The position numbers and the translations under genes are program-made. DNA of 64,000 nucleotides, taken from positions 930,001-994,000 of the forward strand of contig CAYNVQ010000001.1 of the NCBI GenBank assembly GCA_964400735.1. The letters are read 5' to 3'. Below the pieces are notes generated by a model that worked only from the letters and a program-made list of their open reading frames with translations, did not search any database and had not been told where the DNA came from. This DNA is from CAYNVQ01 sp964400735. GTDB taxonomy: Bacteria > Acidobacteriota > Aminicenantia > Aminicenantales > Aminicenantaceae. Below are positions 34,544 through 44,205 of the stretch, in pieces. The first letter of the stretch is position 1. Each line of letters begins with the position of its first letter.

Positions 34544-36505
34544 TCATTTCTTATTGTGAGGGACATATACATATACAGTTACTGTGGTTGTGTTATTGGG
34601 ATCGGTGTTGCAAGAATCATAGGCAGTATAAACGATCGCATAGGTTCTTCCTTCTCCAACCCCTCCCCTTTCTGCTCTAAGCTTGAATTTTGTATCCGGA
34701 GTTCCAAAATCAGCATCTTGAATATCGTTTGCTTTATCTCCATCTCCAAGTCCGTTATCTGGCTCACTACTAGTAATTGAGGTCAAGACAAAGTTTGAGT
34801 CAGGATCACATACATCGGTAACCATGACTGTTGCGTCGATCTCAACAAGCTTATGATTAGGTGGCCAGAGAGTTTCTTTAGAGAGAGTGACCTCTATTTC
34901 TGGGGGTGTAGTATCTACTACTATAACGGCAGCTGTGCAGCTCGAGCTGTTCCCGCAATAATCTGTAGCAGTGAAAGTAACAAATGTTGTGCCTATGTTG
35001 AAAAATGACGGAGCATCGTTGACAACTACTGGATCAGGATCACAGCCATCGGTCACAGATAACCCTGCAAAAAACGGATCCAGTTGGGAATCGCTCGCTT
35101 GTACTCCGCAATTCCCCGTGCACTCAACTGTGATATCCATTGGACAGATGATATCGGGAGGGACTGTGTCGTGAATAGTTACATTCGAGGTAGCTGTATC
35201 CTCACCCTCTGCATCGCTCACGGTAAGAGTGACACTACAAGCAATTGAACATCCATTAGAAGTATCCAAGGTAAGCAATGGCATTGCACTCGCTGGATCG
35301 TCAAAGCTTGCACCCGGGCAATCTGTCGTCCAGGAATAGGTCAGCGGGTCATTCTCAAGATCATATGATCCTGAGCCATCGAGCAGTACACTCGTGCTTG
35401 TACCCGCACACTCGGCTTCGTAGGGGCCTCCAGCATCAGCGACGGGAACTGCATTGCCGAATTCGATATCGAGAATATGAAAAACAAACGCAGCAATGGG
35501 AACGTCACCCGGTCTTGGATAGGTGCAACTGTAGTTCATCTGTGTTGGGATGCGTAAAAGACCACTGGGCCGTACTCCGCCAGCATTCCCCCAGCTATTG
35601 AGCGCAAGCCAGTAATGGTTTGCTGGATCCGGATCGTCATCGTTATAGCCGAGAATCACGATGGCATGGCCGCCAGCTTGGGCATCATTCCAGTTTGTAC
35701 CGCAATAATCATCGATAAGATTACACAAGGTCGTTTCAGTCTCTCCACCAACGCCCCACCAGTAATTTCTAAAGGCGGTCCAGGCGGCGTCATCGGGAAG
35801 GGCAAAACCGAAATATACTGCTTTATCCTGGTTGAGGACATTCTTGATATTTTGGATGGCTGTGGCCTGATCAACGCCATCCCAGAAGCTTGTGGTTGCT
35901 ACTCTCAGCTCAGTGATCGATGTGATTGGATAATTGGGCGTCGTAGAAATGGCGCCGCAGAGCGTTGCAGGGGGACAAGGGTGCCCAGCCGTAGCCGGAC
36001 AACAGTTACCTCCATCAGCGAATGAGGCGTTTGTGTTATCCCAAGGGATGCAAAATCCTTGTGCGCCATACCAAGCCGCAAAAGTCCCGATATTATTCCC
36101 ACAACATCCATTACCTGGATCTCTGCATGAATTGATAAACTGTACCGAAAGCCTATCAAAAACGCCATCCTGAACATCGTGGGCGATTTCCATAAGTCCA
36201 GTACTTGCCCATGCCCAACAATTGCCGCAATTTCCCTGGTCCCGTTGATTAGGGTCATATTCGATATGACCCAAGAGATCCATCGATGTTCCATAATTGA
36301 AAGCTTGAGCCAAAGCGAGTCCAAATTTGATATTTGCATTGATATGTGCCGTCGGAGCTGCTGCATACTCGTGCATCATTCTGGTCCAGGTGTCTGGATC
36401 AAAGTGCATAATGGGGCATGTGGATTTGTTATCTGCCCAAAGATTCGCGACAAAAACGATCGCCAGGAATAAACCTAAAATCCCCAAGCAAATTCTTCTT
36501 CGCAT
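34544..36505 (-). CDS. Exported papain-like (C1A) cysteine protease with PKD and HYR-like domains
   Basis: 653 aa with a signal peptide (LGILGLFLAIVFVANLWA). The C1A domain spans about 70-345, with oxyanion Gln and catalytic Cys in RDQGNCGNCWAWAS (Cys96), the His in GGHAIVILGY, and the Asn in LALNSWGN. Many Cys residues suggest disulfides. After it come a PKD-like domain (ADAGGPYEAECAG, then LLDGSGSYDLENDPLTYSWT), a HYR-like domain (DIICPMDITVECTGNCG, then TFVTFTATDYCGN) and a further Ig-like repeat (PPEIEVTLSKETLWPPNHK). The long propeptide normal in papain is short or absent. It is probably a secreted, surface-bound protease. GGAGG lies just before the ATG. Confidence 0.9.
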   Translation of the reverse strand: MRRRICLGILGLFLAIVFVANLWADNKSTCPIMHFDPDTWTRMMHEYAAAPTAHINANIKFGLALAQAFNYGTSMDLLGHIEYDPNQRDQGNCGNCWAWASTGLMEIAHDVQDGVFDRLSVQFINSCRDPGNGCCGNNIGTFAAWYGAQGFCIPWDNTNASFADGGNCCPATAGHPCPPATLCGAISTTPNYPITSITELRVATTSFWDGVDQATAIQNIKNVLNQDKAVYFGFALPDDAAWTAFRNYWWGVGGETETTLCNLIDDYCGTNWNDAQAGGHAIVILGYNDDDPDPANHYWLALNSWGNAGGVRPSGLLRIPTQMNYSCTYPRPGDVPIAAFVFHILDIEFGNAVPVADAGGPYEAECAGTSTSVLLDGSGSYDLENDPLTYSWTTDCPGASFDDPASAMPLLTLDTSNGCSIACSVTLTVSDAEGEDTATSNVTIHDTVPPDIICPMDITVECTGNCGVQASDSQLDPFFAGLSVTDGCDPDPVVVNDAPSFFNIGTTFVTFTATDYCGNSSSCTAAVIVVDTTPPEIEVTLSKETLWPPNHKLVEIDATVMVTDVCDPDSNFVLTSITSSEPDNGLGDGDKANDIQDADFGTPDTKFKLRAERGGVGEGRTYAIVYTAYDSCNTDPNNTTTVTVYVYVPHNKK

Positions 36506-36535
36506 AAATCCTCCTTAATTTATTTTATCGATCTC

Positions 36536-36952
36536 TTATTTCTCGAAATAATCATCAAGTTTTATTGTGGGAAACTCGAAGATTACCGGTGTGCAGGTTC
36601 CTTTTGTGATCACTTTCATATGGCACTCGAAGACCTTGTCTACTTGTATGTCATACTTCTTCAAGAATTTGGGTCCTGGGTATTCGGAATTGTTAAGCAA
36701 TAACACGAATTCTTTTCCTTCTGTACGCGCAAATGTTTCAGTAACCTCCTGGTCTGGGCTAAAAGTAAATTTTACTTCAAATATATCATGAGAGCAGTTA
36801 GGAAGTGCAGACTTTTGGGTGATAGAGACAATTTTTGCGCTGCCTTTATACTTTTTGTACTCGCATGGCCCCCCTTCTGAAACTGCCGTAGGCGTACGAA
36901 TTGAACAGGCAGTTAGAAAAAATAAAGTGAGAAGTTGGATGGTTTTCACCAT
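36536..36952 (-). CDS. Small lipoprotein, function unknown
   Basis: 138 aa with a lipoprotein signal (LLTLFFLTAC, Cys16). The mature part is beta-rich with four further Cys. No family is recognised. It lies 30 bp upstream of the papain-like protease on the same strand and may be co-transcribed; an inhibitor or chaperone of the protease is possible but unsupported. Confidence 0.6.
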   Translation of the reverse strand: MVKTIQLLTLFFLTACSIRTPTAVSEGGPCEYKKYKGSAKIVSITQKSALPNCSHDIFEVKFTFSPDQEVTETFARTEGKEFVLLLNNSEYPGPKFLKKYDIQVDKVFECHMKVITKGTCTPVIFEFPTIKLDDYFEK

Positions 36953-37368
36953 TTGTACCTTGGCTTCTTCCTGTAATTCCCCTCGTCCAAATGACCTCCG
37001 CTTCTTGATCGTTTTAAAAGATCGACGTCACCAACATATTTATTTTGGATGATATTGTCAATAAAAAAATATCAACAGGAGTTCTCCCGAAAATTCAATA
37101 ATTTGCTCTCGCACTTTTAAGGCGGTTTTGGCTTAATGTCAGGGAGGATCTCCTCAAGACATTAGTCTTTATGAAAGCTTCCGTGCTTGGCATCGTGAGT
37201 TCTTAGGCTAATCCATTCCCCTATAATTGTTCGCCCATTTCTTGAAATTTCACTTGTCATTTAGGATAATTGTTAGAAAGCAAATAAGTTAAGCTATTTT
37301 ATCTCCCCTTTTTGGAAGAATCCCTTATAAATATCAAGCAAAAAAAATCAAAGAATTAAAAGAAAAAT
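36953..37368. other. Intergenic stretch without a supported gene
   Basis: About 415 bp downstream of the acyl-CoA synthetase and upstream of the small lipoprotein. No organised element was identified. Confidence 0.45.
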
Positions 37369-39150
37369 TCAATCCTCGTACAGCGCATTGAGGCGGTCTT
37401 TGTACTTTTCTGTCACGGCGTTGCGCTTGATTTTTAACGAAGATGTCATCTCCCCGCTTTCGATGCTGAACTCCTCAGGCACGATCAAAACCTTTTTCAA
37501 GGTCTCGAAGGAAGAGAGCGTTTTGTTTTTCTCCGCCACTTCATTATCGATCAATTCAACCACTTTGGGATGTGCACATAGATCCCCCCAGCTATCAGCA
37601 GAAATTCCCTGTTTCGTGGCCCATTCTTCAACCTGTTCCCTATCGAGGGTAACTACGCCGGCAAGATACTTCTTGCGTTCGCCGTAAGCTACAACCTGGT
37701 TGATATAGCGGGAAGTCTGCACGATCTTTTCGACTCTTTGGGGAGCGACATTCTTCCCTCCCGAGGTTACGATGATGTCCTTTTTGCGATCCGTGATATA
37801 CAAATAGCCGTCCTCGTCGATCATCCCGATGTCTCCGGTGTATAACCATCCCTCGTTATCGATCGTCTCGGCTGTGGCTTCAGGATCTTTGTAATAACCC
37901 TTCATCACGTTTTTTCCCCTGTAGAGAACCTCCCCATCCTGGGCTATTTTCTGCTCTATCTCCGCACCAGTCGGCCCCACTGAGCCGAATTTGTAGCGAT
38001 CGTAAGGATTGAGGTTGCTGAAGGAGGTGTTTTCCGTCATTCCTATCCCTTCCAGAATGAGAACCCCACAGGCATGGAAAAATTCCGCGATGGCCTTATT
38101 AAGGGGGGCAGCGCCTGAAATCGCATAAACGACATTTCCACCCAGGGCCGCTTGGATTTTTGAGAAAACGAGCTTGTTGGCCAGCCTGTACCTGAAAGCC
38201 AGCCAGCCGGTCACTGGCTCTTTACGCTGTTTCGATTCACTCACCTTATAACCGATTCTCAGTGCCCATTTGAAGAGTTTATATTTGATCCCGCCCGCAT
38301 CCTGGGTGTTGGTGGTGATCCTTCCGTATGCCCTCTCATAAAGCCGCGGCGGGCTTCCGAAGAAATGCGGCCGGATTTCTTTCAAGTTTTCGACGACTGC
38401 ATCCATGCTCTCGGCGATACTCGTGGTGAGCGCTGCCCTCAGGCAGACATAGACGATGATTCGGGCGAAAACATGAGCCATTGGAAGGAAAAGCAGGTTT
38501 TCGAAATGGGGTTCAATGTAAAGGGATTGAAGGGCTGACCAGGAAGTAAATACTAGATTTTCATGCGATATCATTGCGCCCTTTGGAATTCCGGTCGTCC
38601 CGGAGGTATACACGATAGAAGCCACATCCCCGGGTAGTAAATCTTCAGTCCTGGCTAGGAATTCCTCATCTGTAATGCCGCTGCCCTTCTCGATAAACTC
38701 CTCCCAGGTCATCACATTCTCTACGTTGGAGGAATCCCCTTGAATAATGATTATGTGCTTCAAGCTAGGAAGGTTTTCACGGACCGAGACGATCTTGTCC
38801 AGCTGGTCCTTGTTTTCGACGAAGAGGACGACCGCATCGCTGTGGTTGATAATATAGGCACAGTCATCGGCTAAATTCGAAGGGTAAATTCCGACGGTCA
38901 CAGCACCGATACTCACAGCGGCGATATCCAACTGCAGCCATTCCAGCCGCGTCCAGCTCAGAATATTGACCTTGCCATTTTTTGCGACGCCGATTGCCAT
39001 CAGGCTTTTAGAAATCTTTTTGCAAGTTTCCTGATACTCATTCCAGGTCACAGGTTTCCATTCGGCCCCCTCTTTATGCCTGTAAGCGACCTTATCCTTG
39101 TTTTTCTCGCAGACATTTGTGAACATTTCATAGATTGATTTTTCTAGCAT
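37369..39150 (-). CDS. AMP-dependent long-chain acyl-CoA synthetase
   Basis: 593 aa, normal for the long-chain FadD15/ACSL-like branch. It activates a fatty acid with ATP, then forms acyl-CoA. Motifs: P-loop YTSGTTGIPKG (about 180-190), a GIGMTENT core, YTGDIGMIDEDGYLYITDRK, and DIIVTSGGKNVAPQRVE. A C-terminal lysine region (SLKIKRNAV) is present. It is divergent from the exporter operon at 39364, with both promoters in 39274-39336, so the two may be regulated together and it might supply acyl groups to that pathway. Confidence 0.93.
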   Translation of the reverse strand: MLEKSIYEMFTNVCEKNKDKVAYRHKEGAEWKPVTWNEYQETCKKISKSLMAIGVAKNGKVNILSWTRLEWLQLDIAAVSIGAVTVGIYPSNLADDCAYIINHSDAVVLFVENKDQLDKIVSVRENLPSLKHIIIIQGDSSNVENVMTWEEFIEKGSGITDEEFLARTEDLLPGDVASIVYTSGTTGIPKGAMISHENLVFTSWSALQSLYIEPHFENLLFLPMAHVFARIIVYVCLRAALTTSIAESMDAVVENLKEIRPHFFGSPPRLYERAYGRITTNTQDAGGIKYKLFKWALRIGYKVSESKQRKEPVTGWLAFRYRLANKLVFSKIQAALGGNVVYAISGAAPLNKAIAEFFHACGVLILEGIGMTENTSFSNLNPYDRYKFGSVGPTGAEIEQKIAQDGEVLYRGKNVMKGYYKDPEATAETIDNEGWLYTGDIGMIDEDGYLYITDRKKDIIVTSGGKNVAPQRVEKIVQTSRYINQVVAYGERKKYLAGVVTLDREQVEEWATKQGISADSWGDLCAHPKVVELIDNEVAEKNKTLSSFETLKKVLIVPEEFSIESGEMTSSLKIKRNAVTEKYKDRLNALYED

Positions 39151-39273
39151 GTTCCCTCCTCATCGATCCAGATTCGCGCTCAAGATAGATGAAATAGAAA
39201 AAACCGATCGATTTCCTTGCTCCCGATAAAGCTCAATGGCCAATTCCTTTTTGCTCTAATCTTGATGCCAAAA

Positions 39274-39302
39274 AGGATACCAGGGAATGAGGAAAGTGTC
39301 AA
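39274..39302 (-). promoter_or_regulatory. Promoter of the acyl-CoA synthetase gene
   Basis: Minus-strand TTGACA (39302-39297), 17-bp spacer with TTCC at the shared position, TATCCT (39279-39274). Confidence 0.65.
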
Positions 39303-39307
39303 TCGGC

Positions 39308-39336
39308 TTGACTTAGGAATTTAGCTCTATTAAATT
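39308..39336 (+). promoter_or_regulatory. Promoter of the acyl/exporter operon
   Basis: TTGACT (39308-39313), 17-bp spacer, TAAATT (39331-39336). It lies back to back with the acyl-CoA synthetase promoter, the two -35 boxes being 5 bp apart. Confidence 0.6.
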
Positions 39337-39363
39337 AGTTTGAATATTAGCTGGAGGTTCAGG

Positions 39364-40224
39364 ATGTACGCTTTCCAAAATCACGTTATCGAATCCAAAA
39401 GAAAAAAAACACTTCTGGTGCGGAATGTGGCTTCCATTTTTGCAGTCTTAGCCAGCATACTATACTTGCCGGGCTGCAGAAAATCGGAAAGGCTGCAACT
39501 TGCCGGAACCGTGGAAAGAAAAACCCTTGAACTGTCTGCTCCGATATCGGAAATCATAGTCGACATCCCTGTGAAAGAGGGGGATCGAGTGGAGGCTGGC
39601 CAGGTAGTCGTACAACTCGATATCGAGGTTGCAGTGGCCGAACTGCAGGCACAGGAATCGGCGCTCGCCGCCGCCGAAGCCCTCCAATCTGAAACCGAGG
39701 GAGAATTCAAACGCCAGGAAAACCTCCAAAAATCTCGGGTTGCCTCTGAAAGAGCGCTTGATGTGGCCCGACGTCAACGGGATGAGGCAGTGGCTCTCGT
39801 CAACGAAAAAAGAGCCCGGGTGCTTCAAGCACAGAAGCATCTTTCTGATCTAACTATCACGAGCCGGGATTCAGGAGTGATCGACCAGCTTCCGTTCGAG
39901 GTCGGCGAGCGAGTGCCAGCAGGGGGAGTCGTGGCGGTGGTGATTTCCGATGAGAAACCATGGGTAAGGGTATGGTTGCCCGCCCGTGCAGTTTCTCGAA
40001 TGACCCTGGGAACAGAAGCCGGAGTTAAAGTCGAGGGATTGAAAAATAGACTAAAAGGAGAAGTGGAATACATCTCTCGAGAATCTGATTTCACACCCCA
40101 CTACGCTCTGACCGAGCGTGAAAGCGCACATCTGGTTTATGAAACGCGAGTGGTACTAAATGATGCACCGCCTGAAATACGCCCAGGCCTTCCCGCCCAA
40201 GTCTATATCCATTTATCAAAATAG
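39364..40224 (+). CDS. Membrane fusion lipoprotein (HlyD/YbhG type) of an ABC exporter
   Basis: 286 aa from ATG 39364, chosen for the GGAGG site 6-10 nt upstream. A hydrophobic segment ends in a lipobox (YLPGC). The protein has split biotinyl-lipoyl-like halves (VKEGDRVEAGQVVVQLD and FEVGERVPAGGVVAVV) around a coiled-coil hairpin rich in Ala/Glu/Arg (~100-165), then a beta-barrel domain. It joins the inner-membrane ABC exporter encoded next to an outer channel or the surface. First gene of the operon, with 10 nt to the ATPase gene. Confidence 0.88.
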   Translation: MYAFQNHVIESKRKKTLLVRNVASIFAVLASILYLPGCRKSERLQLAGTVERKTLELSAPISEIIVDIPVKEGDRVEAGQVVVQLDIEVAVAELQAQESALAAAEALQSETEGEFKRQENLQKSRVASERALDVARRQRDEAVALVNEKRARVLQAQKHLSDLTITSRDSGVIDQLPFEVGERVPAGGVVAVVISDEKPWVRVWLPARAVSRMTLGTEAGVKVEGLKNRLKGEVEYISRESDFTPHYALTERESAHLVYETRVVLNDAPPEIRPGLPAQVYIHLSK

Positions 40225-40234
40225 TGGGTTAAAG

Positions 40235-41227
40235 ATGGATAAGCAAGAAGCATTTGAGACGGAAAATGATGATCTAATCATTCGAGCCAGAGGATTGACC
40301 CGACGTTTTGGCACCCTTACCGCGGTCAACAGGCTAGACATCGATATATTCCGGAGCGAAGTTTTCGGTTTTCTGGGGCCTAATGGAGCGGGCAAGTCCA
40401 CTTTGATCCGCATGCTTGTCGGATTGATGCAACCATCTGAAGGGACGGCTCAAGTTCTGGGATTCAATCTTCCAAAGGACGCAGAAAGACTGCGTTCGAA
40501 AATCGGTTACATGACTCAAAAATTTTCTCTCTACGAGGATTTATCCGTAGAGGAAAATCTGGAATTTGCTGCCCAAATATTCGGTTTAGACACCCAAGCG
40601 AAGAAAACCAGAATCAAAGAAATCCTTGAAGATTTCGGCCTCGAGGAAATACGCCATCAACGCCCGGCTGTTATGTCTGGAGGATGGAAACAACGTCTAG
40701 CGCTTGCAGCCAGCATGATACACAAACCCGAAATTCTCTTTCTGGACGAACCGACATCGGGAGTCGATCCAAACAGCAGACGCCTTTTTTGGGAAAAGCT
40801 TTTTGAACTCGCCTCGAAAGGAACGACTATCCTCGTCTCCACCCATTACATGGATGAAGCTATCCGGTGTCATCGAATCTGCATGCTTCAGGATGGTTGC
40901 CTGAAAGCCATCGGATCGCCGTCAGACCTGACAGCCTCTCTCAGAGGAAGAATTATTGAAATTTCAGCCGAACCTATCGAAAAAGCTATGGATATCGTCC
41001 GCCATCAACCTAATGTGGCGAGTGTTACCCAACTAGGAAGTCAAGCCCACGTGCTCCTGGAATCCGGCATGCCTTCAGATAAAGCCATGGCGGTCAAGAT
41101 TCTTGAAATTCTTAAGCTCTCCGGAGTCGAAAAGATCTGTTCCGAACCTGCCGAGCCCAATCTGGAGGATGTTTTTGTCGCTCAGACGCTGAAAAAAGTC
41201 CCAAGCAAAGGAGAAATTTCAGCATGA
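40235..41227 (+). CDS. ABC exporter ATPase (YbhF-like)
   Basis: 330 aa from ATG 40235. Walker A GPNGAGKST, signature MSGGWKQR (the variant typical of YbhF/RbbA-like ATPases), Walker B LFLDEPTSGVDP, and His loop STHYMDEA are all present. The C-terminal ~90 residues are the regulatory tail common in this class. It overlaps the permease gene by 4 nt (ATGA). It powers the ABC-2 permease and membrane fusion protein of the same operon. Confidence 0.92.
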   Translation: MDKQEAFETENDDLIIRARGLTRRFGTLTAVNRLDIDIFRSEVFGFLGPNGAGKSTLIRMLVGLMQPSEGTAQVLGFNLPKDAERLRSKIGYMTQKFSLYEDLSVEENLEFAAQIFGLDTQAKKTRIKEILEDFGLEEIRHQRPAVMSGGWKQRLALAASMIHKPEILFLDEPTSGVDPNSRRLFWEKLFELASKGTTILVSTHYMDEAIRCHRICMLQDGCLKAIGSPSDLTASLRGRIIEISAEPIEKAMDIVRHQPNVASVTQLGSQAHVLLESGMPSDKAMAVKILEILKLSGVEKICSEPAEPNLEDVFVAQTLKKVPSKGEISA

Positions 41228-42513
41228 ACGGACAAGAAAAAAAATCAAACTCATTCGGTCAAAGAATAAATTCACTCTCCCGCATCTGGCGACTCCTTTC
41301 CGATGTTATATCGTTCCTCTTTTCACGTATCAGCAACCGTCATCAAAGGATCATAGCCGTTGCAAGAAAGGAATTCCGCCAGTTGATGCGAGACCGGCTG
41401 ACACTGGGTTTTGTTGTGGGTGTTCCGGCTGTGCAGCTTCTCCTCTTCGGATATGCTATCAATCAAGACGTCCGCCGAGTGAGTACGGCGCTCGTTGATC
41501 ATAGCCATTCATATATTTCACGACAGTTGGTGGGACAGCTGGAAGCCACACAGACCTTCCTGATCACCCAGCGTCCGACCAGTGAATCAGAGGCAATGGA
41601 CCTTCTCAGACGAGGAATTGTCCATGCAGCGGTAGTCGTCCCACCCGATTACTCCCGGGCTTACTACCGCGGACGGGGTGCAGAGATTTCCATACTTGTG
41701 GATGCCACAGACCCGATACTGGCCAGAGCAGTCAGGGCATCAGCGAACGGCCTGATGGAACAACACAATAAACGACTGCAAAGTTTTGCTGTTAGGCCCG
41801 GTGAAGGCACGTTGAGAATTCCACGGCAACGCTCGTATTTCGGAGCCGAGCCAGATCTGATACGCACTCAATTTCTCAGGTTTGCCGTTCTCAATTTCTA
41901 CAATCCCGAGCTTCGCACTCCTGTTTTTGTAGTTCCTGCCCTGCTTGGCGTTATCCTGACCACAACCATGATTCTGATGACTGCCTTGGCCATTGTCAGG
42001 GAACGGGAGCGAGGAAGTTTCGAATTTTTGATCGCCACGCCAATCCGCCGACTGGAACTCATGGAAGGGAAAATCCTGCCCTATATATTCATTGGATTCA
42101 TTCAAATCATGATCGTTGTCTTCACCGGGCTCTTGCTGTTCAGGGTTCCTGTGGCGGGAAGTTTGATCCAACTCGGGGTAGCCTCCCTTGTGTTCATTTC
42201 GGCCAATTTGACTCTCGGGCTGGTGATTTCGTCTGTTTGCTCGACCCAATTCCAGGCTACCGAGCTATCCTTTTTCTTCTTTCTCCCCTCTGTTCTTCTG
42301 TCGGGATTCATGTTTCCTTTTGAATCTATGCCCAAACCTGCCCAATGGCTGGGTGAATTGCTACCGCTTACCCATTTCATAAGAATAACACGGGGAATAC
42401 TTTTGCGCGGGGCGTCGCTTTTTGACCACTACCAGGGACTTTTTGCAATGGCGATCTTCACTCTGGTCGGATTTGCTGCGGCGACCATGCTTTTTCAGAA
42501 AAGGTTGGGCTGA
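41224..42513 (+). CDS. ABC-2 type exporter permease (YbhS/YhhJ-like)
   Basis: 429 aa. An unusual ~45-residue basic N-terminal extension precedes the first membrane helix (LGFVVGVPAVQLLLFGYAI). A large extracytoplasmic domain (~100-240) follows, then five C-terminal helices from FVVPALLGVILTTTMILMTA, with the ABC-2 elbow motif RERERGSFEFLIATPIRRLE. It forms the channel for the ATPase before it. The presence of a fusion protein implies export across the envelope of a lipid or small hydrophobic product. Confidence 0.9.
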   Translation: MNGQEKKSNSFGQRINSLSRIWRLLSDVISFLFSRISNRHQRIIAVARKEFRQLMRDRLTLGFVVGVPAVQLLLFGYAINQDVRRVSTALVDHSHSYISRQLVGQLEATQTFLITQRPTSESEAMDLLRRGIVHAAVVVPPDYSRAYYRGRGAEISILVDATDPILARAVRASANGLMEQHNKRLQSFAVRPGEGTLRIPRQRSYFGAEPDLIRTQFLRFAVLNFYNPELRTPVFVVPALLGVILTTTMILMTALAIVRERERGSFEFLIATPIRRLELMEGKILPYIFIGFIQIMIVVFTGLLLFRVPVAGSLIQLGVASLVFISANLTLGLVISSVCSTQFQATELSFFFFLPSVLLSGFMFPFESMPKPAQWLGELLPLTHFIRITRGILLRGASLFDHYQGLFAMAIFTLVGFAAATMLFQKRLG

Positions 42514-42640
42514 GGATGGTGTAACGAGCCGACTCGACGTAAACCGGGATATGTTGTGGCCATTGTTGTATGATTGGCAGGCAGCATGGGTCGGCGTCGA
42601 TGAGAAAAAATATGCCGATTAAGACAAAAAAGTGAGCGCC

Positions 42641-43930
42641 ATGAGAAGAAAACTGGGAATTTTCGAGACGGCACAAACCATAAGCGGAAATTATTTTCCC
42701 TTCAATGCCGTGGCCTGTGTCCGGATAACCAACAGTCCGTTGCCGGATATTGTTCAACGCACTCTGTCTTTGATGCAGGAGCGTCACCCGCTTTTAAGAA
42801 TGAGAATCGCGAGGGAGCGGACTGGCTTTGTATTCGTTTCAGATGGAACCCCGGATATCGGGCTGGAAATTCTCCAACGAGAAGAGATGGACCAGTGGAG
42901 ATCGGCCTGCGAGAACGAACTCAATAAAAAATTTGACATTGAAAAAGGCCCTCTCATTCGCTGCCTTTATCTTTACTCCGATAGTCAACCGAAAGAGGGT
43001 GATATCATTATCAGCTGCCACCATTCGATTATCGATGCCACATCAGTCCTGCGCATTATTCATGAGCTGCTTTCTATGAGCGCGATCCTACAAAGAGGCG
43101 AAATTCCTCAGAATTACTCCCCTTTGCCTCTGCTCCAGTCCGAAGAGGCTTATTACCCCTCCGCCTTCAAAGGGATATCCAAAAAAAGCCATATCCTCCG
43201 TTTCATATTCCGGCAGGTCAAAGATGAATTCAGCTATCGGAGCAAAACACGAGGCGGCAAGAAATCTCCCGTTTATAAAAGTGCCCGCTGTTGTACCTTG
43301 TCCCACCAGCTTTCTCCTGAACAGACACATCGACTGATCCGGCAAACACGGCAGAAAAGAGTTTCGCTGAATAGCTGCTTGAGTGCAGCCATGATTTTAT
43401 CTGTAGTTAAAAAACTATATGATAATCAAGATTTGCCTCTGCGCCACTTTACCTTCTCAGACCTAAGGCCCTATCTTAAGCCTCCTGTACCCGAACACAG
43501 CCTGGGGAGTTATCATTCCATGATGAGGTTGACTGTTCCTGTAAAAAAAGATCAGGGCATTTGGGATCTGGCCCAAAATATTCATCAACAGGTATACAGG
43601 ATGTTGAAGAAAGGAGAAAAATTCATTCAACCGCTCTTGAGTGCCCGGATGATGCGGATGTTCATACGATTAAAGAAAATGCGCATGGGGACAACAGCCC
43701 TGAGTTATCCCGGAGTGGCTAAGATTTTTCCCGATTATGGGGAAATCCAAGTCAGGGCTCTTCATGGATATGTATCGAACTTTCCCATAGGCCCTGAATA
43801 CGCGGCCACGGCGCGCATTTTCAATCGCCGTCTATGGATGGACAGCCTGTATCTAGACTCTGACATGAGCCGGGAAACGGCCCGGCAAATCGCCAACGAA
43901 ATTTTATTTATTCTCGAGGAAAGAGGATGA
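42641..43930 (+). CDS. Condensation-domain acyltransferase (stand-alone, PapA/NRPS C-like)
   Basis: About 429 aa (ATG 42641; a GTG at 42632 is an alternative). It is a single condensation-type domain with the catalytic pattern HHSIIDA (HHxxxDx, His near residue 128) in CHHSIIDATSVLRIIHELL, and the second half carries a TFSDLRPYL stretch where family members have a structural Asp-Arg. Such stand-alone enzymes move an acyl group from a carrier protein or CoA onto an alcohol or amine. The next genes encode a carrier protein and an acyl-AMP ligase, so acyl-carrier is the likely donor. The acceptor is unknown. Confidence 0.82.
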   Translation: MRRKLGIFETAQTISGNYFPFNAVACVRITNSPLPDIVQRTLSLMQERHPLLRMRIARERTGFVFVSDGTPDIGLEILQREEMDQWRSACENELNKKFDIEKGPLIRCLYLYSDSQPKEGDIIISCHHSIIDATSVLRIIHELLSMSAILQRGEIPQNYSPLPLLQSEEAYYPSAFKGISKKSHILRFIFRQVKDEFSYRSKTRGGKKSPVYKSARCCTLSHQLSPEQTHRLIRQTRQKRVSLNSCLSAAMILSVVKKLYDNQDLPLRHFTFSDLRPYLKPPVPEHSLGSYHSMMRLTVPVKKDQGIWDLAQNIHQQVYRMLKKGEKFIQPLLSARMMRMFIRLKKMRMGTTALSYPGVAKIFPDYGEIQVRALHGYVSNFPIGPEYAATARIFNRRLWMDSLYLDSDMSRETARQIANEILFILEERG

Positions 43931-43963
43931 GCATTATCGAGATAGGCAGAAAGGATATCCGTT

Positions 43964-44185
43964 ATGACTATCGATGAAATCAAGACCATTATTTCTGTGC
44001 AGCTTGGAAACCCGAATGTCAGGCCAGGGGACTACATCATAGAAGATCTGGATGCGGAATCAGCAGATATCGTAGGAATAATCGCTGCTGTTGAGGATAA
44101 ATATAACCTTGCCATCGATGAGGAAGAACTGGCCGGCATCCGAACGGTCGAGGACCTTTTCCATTTAGTTCAGAAAAAATCGTAA
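43964..44185 (+). CDS. Acyl carrier protein
   Basis: 73 aa, acidic, four-helix ACP pattern: TIDEIKTIISVQLG, YIIEDLDAESADIVGIIAAVEDKY, IDEEELAGIRTVEDLF. The phosphopantetheine Ser lies in DAESADIV instead of the usual DSL motif, so it is probably specialised and not the housekeeping carrier. AAAGGA lies 8 nt before the ATG. It sits between the condensation enzyme and the acyl-AMP ligase, 20 nt before the latter. Confidence 0.88.
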   Translation: MTIDEIKTIISVQLGNPNVRPGDYIIEDLDAESADIVGIIAAVEDKYNLAIDEEELAGIRTVEDLFHLVQKKS

Positions 44186-44205
44186 TCCTAAGGAGTCGTT
44201 CACTC

